NCBI RefSeq assembly: GCF_001644015.1
Contig: NZ_LUUI01000098.1
Coordinates: 1-64,000 of the forward strand
Length of the DNA stretch: 64,000 nucleotides
Reading direction: 5' to 3'
Source: Methylomonas lenta
Lineage (GTDB): Bacteria; Pseudomonadota; Gammaproteobacteria; Methylococcales; Methylomonadaceae
Part shown: in pieces, positions 56,326-64,000 of the stretch
Numbering within the stretch: position 1 is the first letter of the stretch
Layout: each line of letters starts with the position of its first letter
Made by a program: the position numbers and the translations under genes
Notes under the pieces: generated by a model
What the model saw: the letters and a program-made list of their open reading frames with translations, nothing else
Database searches by the model: none
What the model was told of the DNA's origin: nothing

Positions 56326-57297
56326 ATGGCAGTTTTCAAACTGAAAATAATCGTGCACCCATCTAGGGTTGATTTCCGGCATTGGATCAGGATATTGCTG
56401 ATTAGCCTAATATTGTTTAGTCAAACTGGGCATACAGATGAGTGTCCGATACCCGATCTATCCGAGACTGATGCTGTCGCCGGTTGGCAGTTCTTATCAT
56501 CAATTAACGTATCGGGTGTATTTGATCAGGCGGTGTATTTAAATCATGGACAATATCAGGGGCAAGCCTGGCCTGATAGTCACTCTCGCCCCGAATTAAA
56601 ATTGTGGCCAGAACTATTTGCCACTGGTGATCTTGATGGACAGGCCGGCGATGAGTTTGTTGGTTTATTGAGTGAAACAAGTGGCGGTAGTGGTGAGCGG
56701 GTTTATCTTGTGGCCGCTCAAATGGCTGGCAATTCAAAACAAGCCTGGCCTGCAGCTTTATTAGGCGACAGAGTCAAGCTCAGAGCATTATGGATACGCG
56801 ATAGGCAGATTATGCTGGATGTGATGGAGGCGAGCCCCGATCAACCCTTATGTTGTGGTACTGAACTGAACCGGCAAATTTGGCGGCTCGATAATGACAA
56901 GTTGTCGTTAATGGAAAAACAGCACCAAGGTCAGTTATCCATCCAGTCATGGGCTGGCGCACGCTGGTATTTGCTGGACCGGCCGGGTGATCGTTTGCAA
57001 GCAGTGCATCCCAGCTGTACTTATCTGAGCGTAGAGGGCAATCAGATAGTGTTTGAGGTGAGTGGGCGGCGCTATCTGGGTAAACTGACTGAGCATACGC
57101 CAGGCCGGATTAATATTTCCGATATTGTTTCAGACGAAGCTGGTAGTAATAATGCAATGGCATTGCCTCAAGCTAGTCTGCTTAAACAATTGGCTTCGGT
57201 AAGCCAATATTCGTTTCGCGCGGGCCGTTTATTGTTAGTTGGCTTTGAAAATCAGCAGGTGCTTAGTTTTGAATTTGCCATTATGCCGGTCGAATAA
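56326..57297 (+). CDS. Exported protein of unknown function
   Basis: A 323-residue protein that I do not recognise. A hydrophobic N-terminal segment (ILLISLILFSQTGHT, residues ~23-38) with basic residues before it looks like a signal peptide, cut before DECPIPDL. The body is beta-rich with no strong repeats. The stretch ATGDLDGQAGDEFVGLLSE resembles a single FG-GAP/VCBS calcium-like loop. Two close cysteines (LCCGTE) lie mid-protein. It converges with tpm; a weak hairpin (GGCG/CGCC) lies between them. Confidence 0.65.
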   Translation: MAVFKLKIIVHPSRVDFRHWIRILLISLILFSQTGHTDECPIPDLSETDAVAGWQFLSSINVSGVFDQAVYLNHGQYQGQAWPDSHSRPELKLWPELFATGDLDGQAGDEFVGLLSETSGGSGERVYLVAAQMAGNSKQAWPAALLGDRVKLRALWIRDRQIMLDVMEASPDQPLCCGTELNRQIWRLDNDKLSLMEKQHQGQLSIQSWAGARWYLLDRPGDRLQAVHPSCTYLSVEGNQIVFEVSGRRYLGKLTEHTPGRINISDIVSDEAGSNNAMALPQASLLKQLASVSQYSFRAGRLLLVGFENQQVLSFEFAIMPVE

Positions 57298-57341
57298 TGT
57301 TGGTTTAAAAGGCGAGTTCTGAAAGGCGTTGTAGCGCCGGA

Positions 57342-57998
57342 TTATCGTACTTGCAGTCGATAGATTTGTTCCGCCATTCTACTTAGCCCACGCGCTTTAA
57401 AATGTGCTTCGCTGTCTAATATATTATCGCTCGTCAGCAACTCAATATCGCACCAATTGCCATACAAACCTTCTACTTCTTCACTCTGCACACTAAATGG
57501 TGGCCCTTGCATTTCATGCTGTGGATAATCGAAGGCTATTAACAAAATATGAACATTTGTTGTCAGCATGCTAATCAGCTTTTGCGCGTAATCGATGCGC
57601 ATGTCAGTTGGCAGAGCCACCAAAGATGCACGATCGTAAACCGCTTGGATCTCGCCCAAGTCATCCGGTTGCAGGGCAAAGAAATCCCCGCAGAAGATTT
57701 GTAGCCGGTCGATCTCGCTAACCACAAAATCACCTTGGCGTCGCACGCTTGGCTGTAAGCCGTTATCAGAAAAAAATGATTCGACTGCAAGTGGGCTTAA
57801 TTCAACGCCGACTACTTGAAAGCCCATTGCTAACAACCACAACATATCATTACTTTTTCCGCACAAGGGCACAAACACCCGACAACCCGATCTGAGCGGC
57901 AGTTTTGGCCAGTAACGTTGTAGGTAGGGATTGGTTTCCGGAGAGTGAAAGCCGATCTGGTTTTGCTGCCAGCGCTGATGCCAAAATTCATGATGCAT
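57342..57998 (-). CDS. tpm: Thiopurine S-methyltransferase
   Basis: A 218-residue SAM-dependent methyltransferase of the TPMT class. The diagnostic start is HEFWHQRWQQNQIGFHSPETNPYL, then the SAM site VFVPLCGKSNDMLWLLAMGFQVVGVELS and YDRASLVALP. In bacteria these enzymes methylate thiopurines and often selenium or tellurium oxyanions. Length agrees with E. coli and Pseudomonas tpm (~218). It is transcribed in the same direction as rne, 161 bases behind it. Confidence 0.9.
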   Translation of the reverse strand: MHHEFWHQRWQQNQIGFHSPETNPYLQRYWPKLPLRSGCRVFVPLCGKSNDMLWLLAMGFQVVGVELSPLAVESFFSDNGLQPSVRRQGDFVVSEIDRLQIFCGDFFALQPDDLGEIQAVYDRASLVALPTDMRIDYAQKLISMLTTNVHILLIAFDYPQHEMQGPPFSVQSEEVEGLYGNWCDIELLTSDNILDSEAHFKARGLSRMAEQIYRLQVR

Positions 57999-58114
57999 GG
58001 CTTGTTCCGCAAATGAAATTGTAATTCGCAGCTATTTCTGGCTGGATTTCCTGAATAATTAGTCGCAATTTAAAAATTACGCTGGATAAATTCAGCGTTT
58101 TACTATGATGAATG

Positions 58115-58148
58115 ACGGTTGTAGCCAGTATAGCCTGACCACAACCGT
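58115..58148 (-). terminator. Possible hairpin after rne
   Basis: ACGGTTGT (58115-58122) pairs with ACAACCGT (58141-58148) around an 18-base loop, just beyond the rne stop. No T-run follows on the minus strand, so it may be an mRNA end stabiliser rather than a terminator. Confidence 0.4.
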
Positions 58149-58159
58149 AGCATTAGGTT

Positions 58160-60331
58160 TTAATCTTCAGACGCCGTTGGGGCTGGATTAGCTGCAGGGC
58201 TTTCTGTTGTTCTAGTCGATTGTGCCTCGCTGCCTTCAGCACGTTGCTTGCGTTCTGCAAACTCTGAGTTGTAACTGCGTGGTTGATCGTCATTGGTTAC
58301 GTTAGTCGGAGAGGGTGTCGCACGCTCTTGGTTTTCGCCCTCTACGTTGTTATTTTCCGGTCTTTTATCCCCGGTATTGCGCGGGCTGCGGCGGCGATTA
58401 CGATTACGACGCGCAGGACGTTCGCTGGTTGATGCAGGATTGTTTTGAGCGTTGTCGGCAGTAGTTGTTGCGTCGACAGTATCCTGTTTGTTTTCGTCAA
58501 TACTGCTGATATCAGTTGTTTGTGTTGGGTTTTCGCCACGTCTATTGTTATTGTTTCGACGTGGGTTACGGCCGCCTGTGGGGCGATCTCGACGATTATT
58601 ATTACGAGCAGATCTGGTTTTAGTTTCGCCGGTTTTAGTGGTGGATTCTGCTGTATCTTGAGTTTTAGATTGTCCGACTAAACGGTGCCAGAAGCGTTGA
58701 ATGAGACTGGTAGAGGTCTTTTTGTTTTGTACCGGGGCAGGAGCATCCGGTAAAAACTCCTTGACTGCTGCTCTTTCGGCTTTGGCTGTAGCTTGCTTGG
58801 CAAACTCGGGTACCGTAATGTCATCTTCTTTGATTTGTAGATGGCTAGGTTTATCTTCCATGCCTTCAAGAGATTTGATGCGCTCAATGTCGTAGGCTGG
58901 TGTTTCCAGATGCTTGCTGGGTAATACCACAATGCTGACTTGCAATCTGGCTTCCAGTTCTTGCAGGGTGGCGCGTTTTTCGTTGAGCAAAAAAGTGGCG
59001 CAATCAATGGGTAAATGCGCGATAACGCGTTCAGTACCTTTTTTCATTGCGTCTTCTTCGATCAAACGCAAAACTGCCAGGGTGACCGATTCGACATTAC
59101 GTATAGTGCCCTGACCTTTGCAACGAGGGCAGGTAAGCTGGGTAGAGTCGCCGAGCGATGGGCGCAAGCGCTGTCTTGACATTTCCATCAAGCCGAAACG
59201 CGAAATGCGGCCGGTTTGAATACGGGCGCGATCTATTTTTAAGGCGTCGCGTAAACGATTTTCTACTTCGCGCTGATTTTTATTCGACATCATGTCGATA
59301 AAGTCGATGACAAACAAGCCACCTAAGTCGCGCAGACGTAATTGACGGGCAATTTCATCGGATGCTTCCAGGTTGGTGTTGAACGCGGTGTCCTCAATGT
59401 CACTACCTTTGGTGGCGCGGGCCGAGTTGATATCAATCGATGTTAAGGCTTCGGTATGATCGATGACGATAGAGCCGCCGGAGGGTAATGACACTTCGCG
59501 CTTGTAAGCCATCTCTATCTGGGTTTCAATCTGATAGCGACTGAAGAGCGGCACGCTATCCTCATACAGCTTGGCTTTTTGCAGGTTGTGCGGCATAACT
59601 TGTTTCAGGAAGTTATGCGCTAATTTAAAAGCAGCTTCCTGGTCGATCAAAATTTCGTCGATATCGCCCCGTAAATGATCGCGTAGGGCGCGGATGATGA
59701 CGTTGCTTTCCTGAAAAACCAGGAACGGTGCAGATTGTTCGCGGCTGGAGCGATCAATGGCTTCCCATAACTGCATCAGGTAGTTTAAATCCCACTGTAA
59801 TTCTTCAGCGCTTTTGTCTGAGCCGGCCGTGCGAATGATCAAGCCCATGCTTTCAGGAATTTCCAGCGCAGCCATGGTTTCGCGCAGTTCGCTACGATTG
59901 TCGCCTTCAATGCGCCTGGAAATGCCGCCAGCTTTGGGGTTGTTCGGCATCAGTACCAAGTAGGTGCCAGCCAAACTGACATAAGTTGTTAAGGCTGCGC
60001 CTTTGTTTCCGCGTTCTTCTTTTTCAATTTGGACAACAATTTCTTGGCCTTCGCGGATATTAGCTTTGGTTGATTTGTTGTCGCTGCCATCACCTGAACG
60101 GTATTCCGGCGCAATTTCCTTAAAGGGTAGAAAGCCGTGTTTTTCGGAGCCATAATTAACGAAAGCAGCTTCCAGACTGGGTTCTACCCGGGTGATGATG
60201 CCTTTGTAAATATTGGATTTTTTTTGTTCTTTTGAAGGAACTTCGATGTCAAAATCATATAGTTTTTGACCATCTACCAATGCCACTCGCAGCTCTTCAG
60301 GCTGTGTGGCGTTGATAAGCATTCTTTTCAT
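58160..60331 (-). CDS. rne: Ribonuclease E
   Basis: A 723-residue endoribonuclease that starts mRNA decay and processes rRNA and tRNA. The S1 domain is at ~38-120; catalytic Asp300 and Asp343 (SIDINSA and VIDFIDMM) match E. coli D303 and D346; the zinc-link is CPRC (401-404), like E. coli 404-407. From ~510 the tail is disordered, rich in Arg, Asn, Pro and Thr ([16 protein letters not shown]), an RNA-binding/degradosome region much shorter than in E. coli (1061 residues in total). It has a 406-base gap upstream, shared with the divergent rluC gene, as in enterobacteria. Confidence 0.95.
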   Translation of the reverse strand: MKRMLINATQPEELRVALVDGQKLYDFDIEVPSKEQKKSNIYKGIITRVEPSLEAAFVNYGSEKHGFLPFKEIAPEYRSGDGSDNKSTKANIREGQEIVVQIEKEERGNKGAALTTYVSLAGTYLVLMPNNPKAGGISRRIEGDNRSELRETMAALEIPESMGLIIRTAGSDKSAEELQWDLNYLMQLWEAIDRSSREQSAPFLVFQESNVIIRALRDHLRGDIDEILIDQEAAFKLAHNFLKQVMPHNLQKAKLYEDSVPLFSRYQIETQIEMAYKREVSLPSGGSIVIDHTEALTSIDINSARATKGSDIEDTAFNTNLEASDEIARQLRLRDLGGLFVIDFIDMMSNKNQREVENRLRDALKIDRARIQTGRISRFGLMEMSRQRLRPSLGDSTQLTCPRCKGQGTIRNVESVTLAVLRLIEEDAMKKGTERVIAHLPIDCATFLLNEKRATLQELEARLQVSIVVLPSKHLETPAYDIERIKSLEGMEDKPSHLQIKEDDITVPEFAKQATAKAERAAVKEFLPDAPAPVQNKKTSTSLIQRFWHRLVGQSKTQDTAESTTKTGETKTRSARNNNRRDRPTGGRNPRRNNNNRRGENPTQTTDISSIDENKQDTVDATTTADNAQNNPASTSERPARRNRNRRRSPRNTGDKRPENNNVEGENQERATPSPTNVTNDDQPRSYNSEFAERKQRAEGSEAQSTRTTESPAANPAPTASED

Positions 60332-60737
60332 TCAATTATCCTTGTTGTGATTTGTATCCTACCGAAGAGTGTTAAACAGATTTTTGTCGCGGACAAAGGG
60401 GGTAATCCCGCTTTGACATTTTTGTCAATGTGCGGCCGGGCTGGCTAAAAACGACAATGCGTTCTGTTAGGGACAGCGGAATATCGGACTTGCCGAGGGC
60501 GGCGCTTGGAATGTGGCGAACTGTTTTTTGTGCTCTTTCAACTGGATGCAGCCGCTCATCATGGGTTGAGCGATAAAACCCGAAAATTCTTTAATATTGG
60601 AAATGACAGTAGTCAGTCACAGCCAATGAGTATTTTTTATTAAGTTTATCCACAGATAAACTGTCTTAATATAGCAATGTTTAGCTATGCCAGCAATTTT
60701 AAACATGGCTGGTTGATAAATTGTTATTATTTGCAGC
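60332..60737. promoter_or_regulatory. rne/rluC divergent leader region
   Basis: 406 bases without a gene. On the rne side lie two inverted repeats: TTTGTC-GCG-GACAAA (60383-60397) and TTGACA-TTTT-TGTCAA (60413-60428). In E. coli a long structured 5' leader of rne carries hairpins through which RNase E limits its own mRNA. The same arrangement here suggests similar self-control, but the hairpins are short and only proposed. Confidence 0.55.
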
Positions 60738-61697
60738 ATGAATGTCGCATCCGAAACCATCAAGCCACAAGTACAATATCTGGAAATCAGCGAGGCCAAT
60801 GCCGAGCAGCGCCTGGATAATTTTCTTATTAGTTTTTTAAAAGGTGTCCCAAAAACTCGCATTTATCGAATGGTCAGGAAGGGCGAGGTGAGAGTCAATA
60901 AAGGCCGTGCCGTTGTCAGTTATAAACTGGTTTTGGGTGATATCGTCCGAATTCCGCCAGTTAGGGTGGCTGAAAGGAACGATGAAATTATTGTGCAGCC
61001 AACATTGAAATATAGTCTGGAGAACCAGATTCTATTTGAAGACGATGGGTTTATCGTTCTGAATAAACCTGCCGGCTTTGCTGTACACGGAGGCACAGGT
61101 ATTAACTCCGGGGTGATCGAGGCGCTCAGGCAAATCCGGCCGCAACAAAAATTTCTGGAATTGGTGCATAGATTAGACAAAGACACTTCCGGTTGTTTGC
61201 TGATTGCGAAGAAACGCTCGGTTTTAAAAGTATTGCACGAATTATTTCGTGGTGATGGCATACAGAAGACTTATTTGGCTTTACTGGCTGGGCAGTTTGA
61301 GCGGAAAAAGCAGATAGTTGATGTGCCGTTACTGAAAAACGTTAATCAGGGCGGTGAGCGTATGGTGACAGTCAGTCAGGCCGGAAAATCGGCAGAGACT
61401 TTATTCACCCGGATTAGCAAATTCGAGGCGGCAACCCTGGTGCATGCCGCACCTAAAACCGGTCGTACCCATCAAATTAGAGTGCACGCAGCCTGGTTGG
61501 GTCATCCTATCGTGAGTGATGACCGCTACGGTAACGATGATGTTAACAAAGCTTTCAAAAAACGTGGCTATAAGCGACTATTTTTGCATGCAGAGCAATT
61601 GCAATTTGCGCACCCGGTAACAGGCAAGAATCTACATTTCATGGCACCACTGCCGGATGATTTACAAGCTTTATTGAATAATGAAAAACCGCTTTGA
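60738..61697 (+). CDS. rluC: 23S rRNA pseudouridine synthase RluC
   Basis: A 319-residue enzyme that converts specific uridines of 23S rRNA (955, 2504 and 2580 in E. coli) to pseudouridine. An S4 RNA-binding domain opens it (EQRLDNFLISFLKGVPKTRIYRMVRKGEVRVN), and the catalytic HRLDKDTSGCLLIAKK block with Asp follows. It ends in the family RTHQIRVHAAWLGHPI region. The divergent position to rne is the same as in E. coli, supporting RluC over RluD. Its end overlaps the HAD gene by 17 bases. Confidence 0.92.
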   Translation: MNVASETIKPQVQYLEISEANAEQRLDNFLISFLKGVPKTRIYRMVRKGEVRVNKGRAVVSYKLVLGDIVRIPPVRVAERNDEIIVQPTLKYSLENQILFEDDGFIVLNKPAGFAVHGGTGINSGVIEALRQIRPQQKFLELVHRLDKDTSGCLLIAKKRSVLKVLHELFRGDGIQKTYLALLAGQFERKKQIVDVPLLKNVNQGGERMVTVSQAGKSAETLFTRISKFEAATLVHAAPKTGRTHQIRVHAAWLGHPIVSDDRYGNDDVNKAFKKRGYKRLFLHAEQLQFAHPVTGKNLHFMAPLPDDLQALLNNEKPL

Positions 61698-62328
61698 TTT
61701 AATTATTTTTGATTGGGATGGCACGCTGGTCGACTCTATCGATTGGATAGTGCAATGTATCCAACACGCGGCGGTACAGCATGGTTGTCCGGCGCCGGAG
61801 CAGCAGGCGGCTAAGAATGTGATTGGATTGAGTCTCGAAAATGCGATTGCAGCGTTGTTTCCGCTTGTCGATACCGATACTCGTCTTAAAATTGCTGAGC
61901 ATTACGGCCAGCAATTTTACTTGAGACAAATCAGTCAAGACGACTTGTTTCCTGGTGTGTATGACATGCTGCAGCAATTTAAGCAGGCTGGTTTTCGATT
62001 GGCTGTAGCGACAGGTAAAAAATCTACCGGTTTAACGCGGGCAATCGAAGCCACCGGTTTGACTGGTTTGTTTTGTACAACGCGTTGTTCCGATCAAACA
62101 GCATCAAAGCCCAATCCTTTGATGATCGATGAAATCGTTGCTGAGTTGGGTGTCAGTAAACAGCGCACCTTAATGGTGGGGGATTCAGTGCATGATTTGC
62201 AAATGGCGCTAAATGCCCAAGTTGCCTCGGTTGCTGTAACTTGCGGTACGCATTCAGAAATGACATTGAAACAATATCAGCCTTTACGTTGTCTATCTTA
62301 TCCGACTGAGTTACTAGGCATTATTTAA
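61681..62328 (+). CDS. HAD-superfamily phosphatase (Gph-like)
   Basis: A 215-residue HAD hydrolase. Motif I is DWDGTLVDS (nucleophile Asp at ~10), motif II lies in VATGKKS, and motif III/IV is VGDSVHDLQMA. The cap is of the phosphoglycolate phosphatase type. Likely a small-metabolite phosphatase; the substrate is not determined by sequence. The start lies 17 bases inside rluC, a common rluC-HAD coupling in this class. Confidence 0.85.
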   Translation: MKNRFDLIIFDWDGTLVDSIDWIVQCIQHAAVQHGCPAPEQQAAKNVIGLSLENAIAALFPLVDTDTRLKIAEHYGQQFYLRQISQDDLFPGVYDMLQQFKQAGFRLAVATGKKSTGLTRAIEATGLTGLFCTTRCSDQTASKPNPLMIDEIVAELGVSKQRTLMVGDSVHDLQMALNAQVASVAVTCGTHSEMTLKQYQPLRCLSYPTELLGII

Positions 62329-62438
62329 ATGCTCTTGAATGCAGTTAAGTGCATACTTTGTAATGATATCAATTAGTTAATGCTCTTCCTGATTCGAAGA
62401 GCGAATAAAACCTCTTTAAGCGACTTGAATTTTTAAAT
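62329..62438. other. Gap with a small hairpin before the S49 peptidase
   Basis: GCTCTTC (62382-62388) pairs with GAAGAGC (62396-62402) around a 7-base loop. There is no T-run, so this is at best a weak terminator or an mRNA structure in the leader of the S49 gene. Confidence 0.35.
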
Positions 62439-63401
62439 ATGGAACATCAAAAACCGAATACTGAAGAACAAACAGCCGGCTGGGAAAGAGCTGTGCTGGA
62501 AAAGCTGGCTTTTGCTGCTATTGATGAGCAGAAAAAAGCCAGGCGTTGGGGGGTGTTTTTTAAATCTATCACATTTGCTTATTTAGCGATTGTACTTACG
62601 ATGGTGATCTATCCGAATTTCGAGGCGGAAATCGGCGTTCAATCACAGCACACAGCAGTCATCGATGTGCTGGGCATGATAGCCGAAGGTGAGCCAGCCA
62701 ATGCTGATAGCATCATAGAAGGCTTGCGAGATGCCCTAAAAGATAAAAATACCAAAGGTGTTATTTTAAATATCAATTCGCCGGGTGGTAGTGCAGTGCA
62801 ATCGGCTTATGTGTTTGAAGAAATACGCCGGCAAAAAGTTAAACATCCGGATATGCCGATCTATTCTGTGGTTGGTGATATGTGTGCGTCCGGCGGCTAT
62901 TATATTGCTTCTGCCAGCGACAAAATTTATGTCAGTCAGGCCAGTGTTATCGGCTCCATTGGTGTAATTATGAATGGTTTTGGATTTACCAATGTCATGG
63001 AAAAACTGGGCGTAGAGCGGCGTTTGCTAACTGCCGGCGCACATAAAGCGATGCTGGACCCTTTCTCGCCGGAAAATCAGCAAGAAAGCAAACATATGCA
63101 AACCTTGCTGGATCAGGTTCATCAACAATTTATTACAGCAGTCAAGCTAGGGCGGGGCGATCGTTTAAAAGAAACCCCGGAAATGTTTTCTGGTCTGGTC
63201 TGGACGGGTGAGCAAGGGGTTAATCTTGGTTTGGCAGATGGCTTTGGTAGTGTCGACTCCGTTGCGCGGGATATTATCGGTACAGATGAGACAGTAAACT
63301 TTACTCAGAATGAACGATTGATCGATCGATTGGCCGGTAAATTTGGTGCTTCTTTTGCGCATGCCATTAGCACGGCGATTAAATCGATAGATTTGCAATA
63401 A
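62439..63401 (+). CDS. sppA: S49 signal peptide peptidase (SppA-like)
   Basis: A 320-residue inner-membrane protease of the short SppA class that removes leftover signal peptides. A membrane helix at ~47-66 anchors it. The ClpP-like fold has ILNINSPGGSAVQSAYVFEEIR, then the catalytic region CASGGYYIASASDKIYVSQASVIGSIGVI, with the serine in ASGGYY. Length is that of the 36-kDa SppA. It is monocistronic with the ffs promoter starting 6 bases after its stop. Confidence 0.9.
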   Translation: MEHQKPNTEEQTAGWERAVLEKLAFAAIDEQKKARRWGVFFKSITFAYLAIVLTMVIYPNFEAEIGVQSQHTAVIDVLGMIAEGEPANADSIIEGLRDALKDKNTKGVILNINSPGGSAVQSAYVFEEIRRQKVKHPDMPIYSVVGDMCASGGYYIASASDKIYVSQASVIGSIGVIMNGFGFTNVMEKLGVERRLLTAGAHKAMLDPFSPENQQESKHMQTLLDQVHQQFITAVKLGRGDRLKETPEMFSGLVWTGEQGVNLGLADGFGSVDSVARDIIGTDETVNFTQNERLIDRLAGKFGASFAHAISTAIKSIDLQ

Positions 63402-63406
63402 CGGAC

Positions 63407-63435
63407 TTGCCAAACAAGCTAATTTTAAGGATAAT
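63407..63435 (+). promoter_or_regulatory. Sigma-70 promoter of the SRP RNA gene
   Basis: TTGCCA (63407-63412), a spacer of 17 bases and GATAAT (63430-63435) form a near-consensus promoter. GCCCG follows directly, a GC-rich discriminator typical of stable-RNA promoters under stringent control. Transcription would begin ~25 bases before the RNA body, implying 5' trimming. Confidence 0.8.
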
Positions 63436-63467
63436 GCCCGTTCTTTAGCGAACAGCTAAAAAATTAT

Positions 63468-63577
<110 letters not shown>

Positions 63578-63603
63578 GCCCAATCTTTTCCCTCTCGAAG
63601 CTC

Positions 63604-64000
63604 ATGGCTTATCAGGTTCTTGCCAGAAAATGGCGTCCCAGCAACTTCACACAACTTGTCGGTCAGGAACACGTCAGTCAGTCACTGATTCATGCCTTGC
63701 AGCATGATAGATTGCATCATGCCTATCTATTCACCGGTACCCGTGGCGTAGGTAAAACCACTGTAGCCCGCATCTTAGCCAAAGCCATCAATTGCGAGAA
63801 TCTGCAGGATAGCAATCCTTGTGGCGTCTGCCCGGTTTGTCTGGATTTTGAGCAAGGCCGCTTCATGGATTTGATCGAGGTCGATGCGGCTTCGCGCACC
63901 AAAGTCGAAGATACCCGGGAATTGTTGGATAACGCCCAATACGCTCCCAGTCAAGGACGTTATAAAGTCTATCTGATTGACGAAGTGCACATGCTATCCG
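63604..64000 (+). CDS. dnaX: DNA polymerase III tau/gamma subunit (partial)
   Basis: The first 132 residues of the clamp-loader ATPase; the gene runs off the window. It starts MAYQVLARKWRPSNFTQLVGQEHV, the family opening. Walker A is GTRGVGKTT, the zinc knuckle CENLQDSNPCGVCPVC follows, and the Walker B region YLIDEVHMLS is the last sequence visible. The gene follows the SRP RNA by about 26 bases and may share its transcript. Confidence 0.96.
   Translation, partial: MAYQVLARKWRPSNFTQLVGQEHVSQSLIHALQHDRLHHAYLFTGTRGVGKTTVARILAKAINCENLQDSNPCGVCPVCLDFEQGRFMDLIEVDAASRTKVEDTRELLDNAQYAPSQGRYKVYLIDEVHMLS

Overview
The window looks like a chromosomal segment of a gammaproteobacterium with moderate GC. 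A methanotroph of the Methylococcales (Methylomonas/Methylobacter relatives) is my best guess. This is an inference. It rests on a PPi-dependent 6-phosphofructokinase (GGDD and PKTVDND motifs), which those methanotrophs use in glycolysis, on a CIRCE-controlled groESL operon, on the divergent rne/rluC pair, and on an ffs-dnaX arrangement. No methane oxidation gene is present, so the genus is not proven.

Layout. 0-10.4 kb is mostly core genome: DUF445 membrane protein, esterase, PPi-PFK, a TetR regulator facing a SnoaL-like enzyme across two identical palindromic operators, a P2A cation ATPase, MoeB, and groES-groEL behind a promoter overlapped by a perfect CIRCE element. 10.6-25.7 kb is a plus-strand type VI secretion (T6SS) region. 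It opens with an FHA-diguanylate cyclase and a receiver-Hpt protein. It continues with tssA, tssB, tssC, hcp, tagJ, tssE, tssF, tssG and clpV, then a putative zincin cargo protein (HEARH motif) and a TPR-methyltransferase. 34.9-25.8 kb is a convergent minus-strand VgrG cargo operon: vgrG, DUF6484, DUF4150 PAAR-like protein, a ketosynthase-fold protein without its cysteine, an AHH-type nuclease candidate, an imm11-family protein, an Imm49-like protein, a DUF2169 adaptor, a HEAT-repeat protein and a tiny membrane protein. Genes for the T6SS membrane complex and baseplate anchor (tssJ, tssK, tssL, tssM) are absent here and must lie elsewhere if the system works.

35-43.3 kb carries an HD-GYP-type phosphodiesterase, a two-pore-helix potassium channel and a complete RND efflux operon (adaptor, pump, outer-membrane channel). 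43.3-46 kb is a worn region with small proteins, a host-attachment-like protein, an EAL-domain fragment, and fused wrecks of an IS21 istB and an IS66 transposase. 46-54.4 kb is a signalling block on the minus strand: a chemoreceptor with a c-type haem motif, a GGDEF/EAL protein whose N-terminus matches the ethylene-receptor copper site, and a six-PAS histidine kinase with its LuxR-type regulator. 54.4-55.3 kb holds another istB wreck with IS21-like end repeats. 55.3-64 kb returns to housekeeping: DUF2490 porin-like protein, an exported protein, tpm, rne, rluC, a HAD phosphatase, an S49 peptidase, the SRP RNA gene and the start of dnaX, which runs off the window.

How parts fit: the two T6SS blocks are convergent. 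One supplies sheath, tube and recycling ATPase. The other supplies a spike loaded with a PAAR-like tip, adaptor and a nuclease/immunity pair. Cyclic-di-GMP enzymes recur (an FHA-GGDEF protein beside the T6SS, an HD-GYP-like protein, a GGDEF-EAL protein), which suggests that this second messenger links secretion, sensing and surface behaviour.
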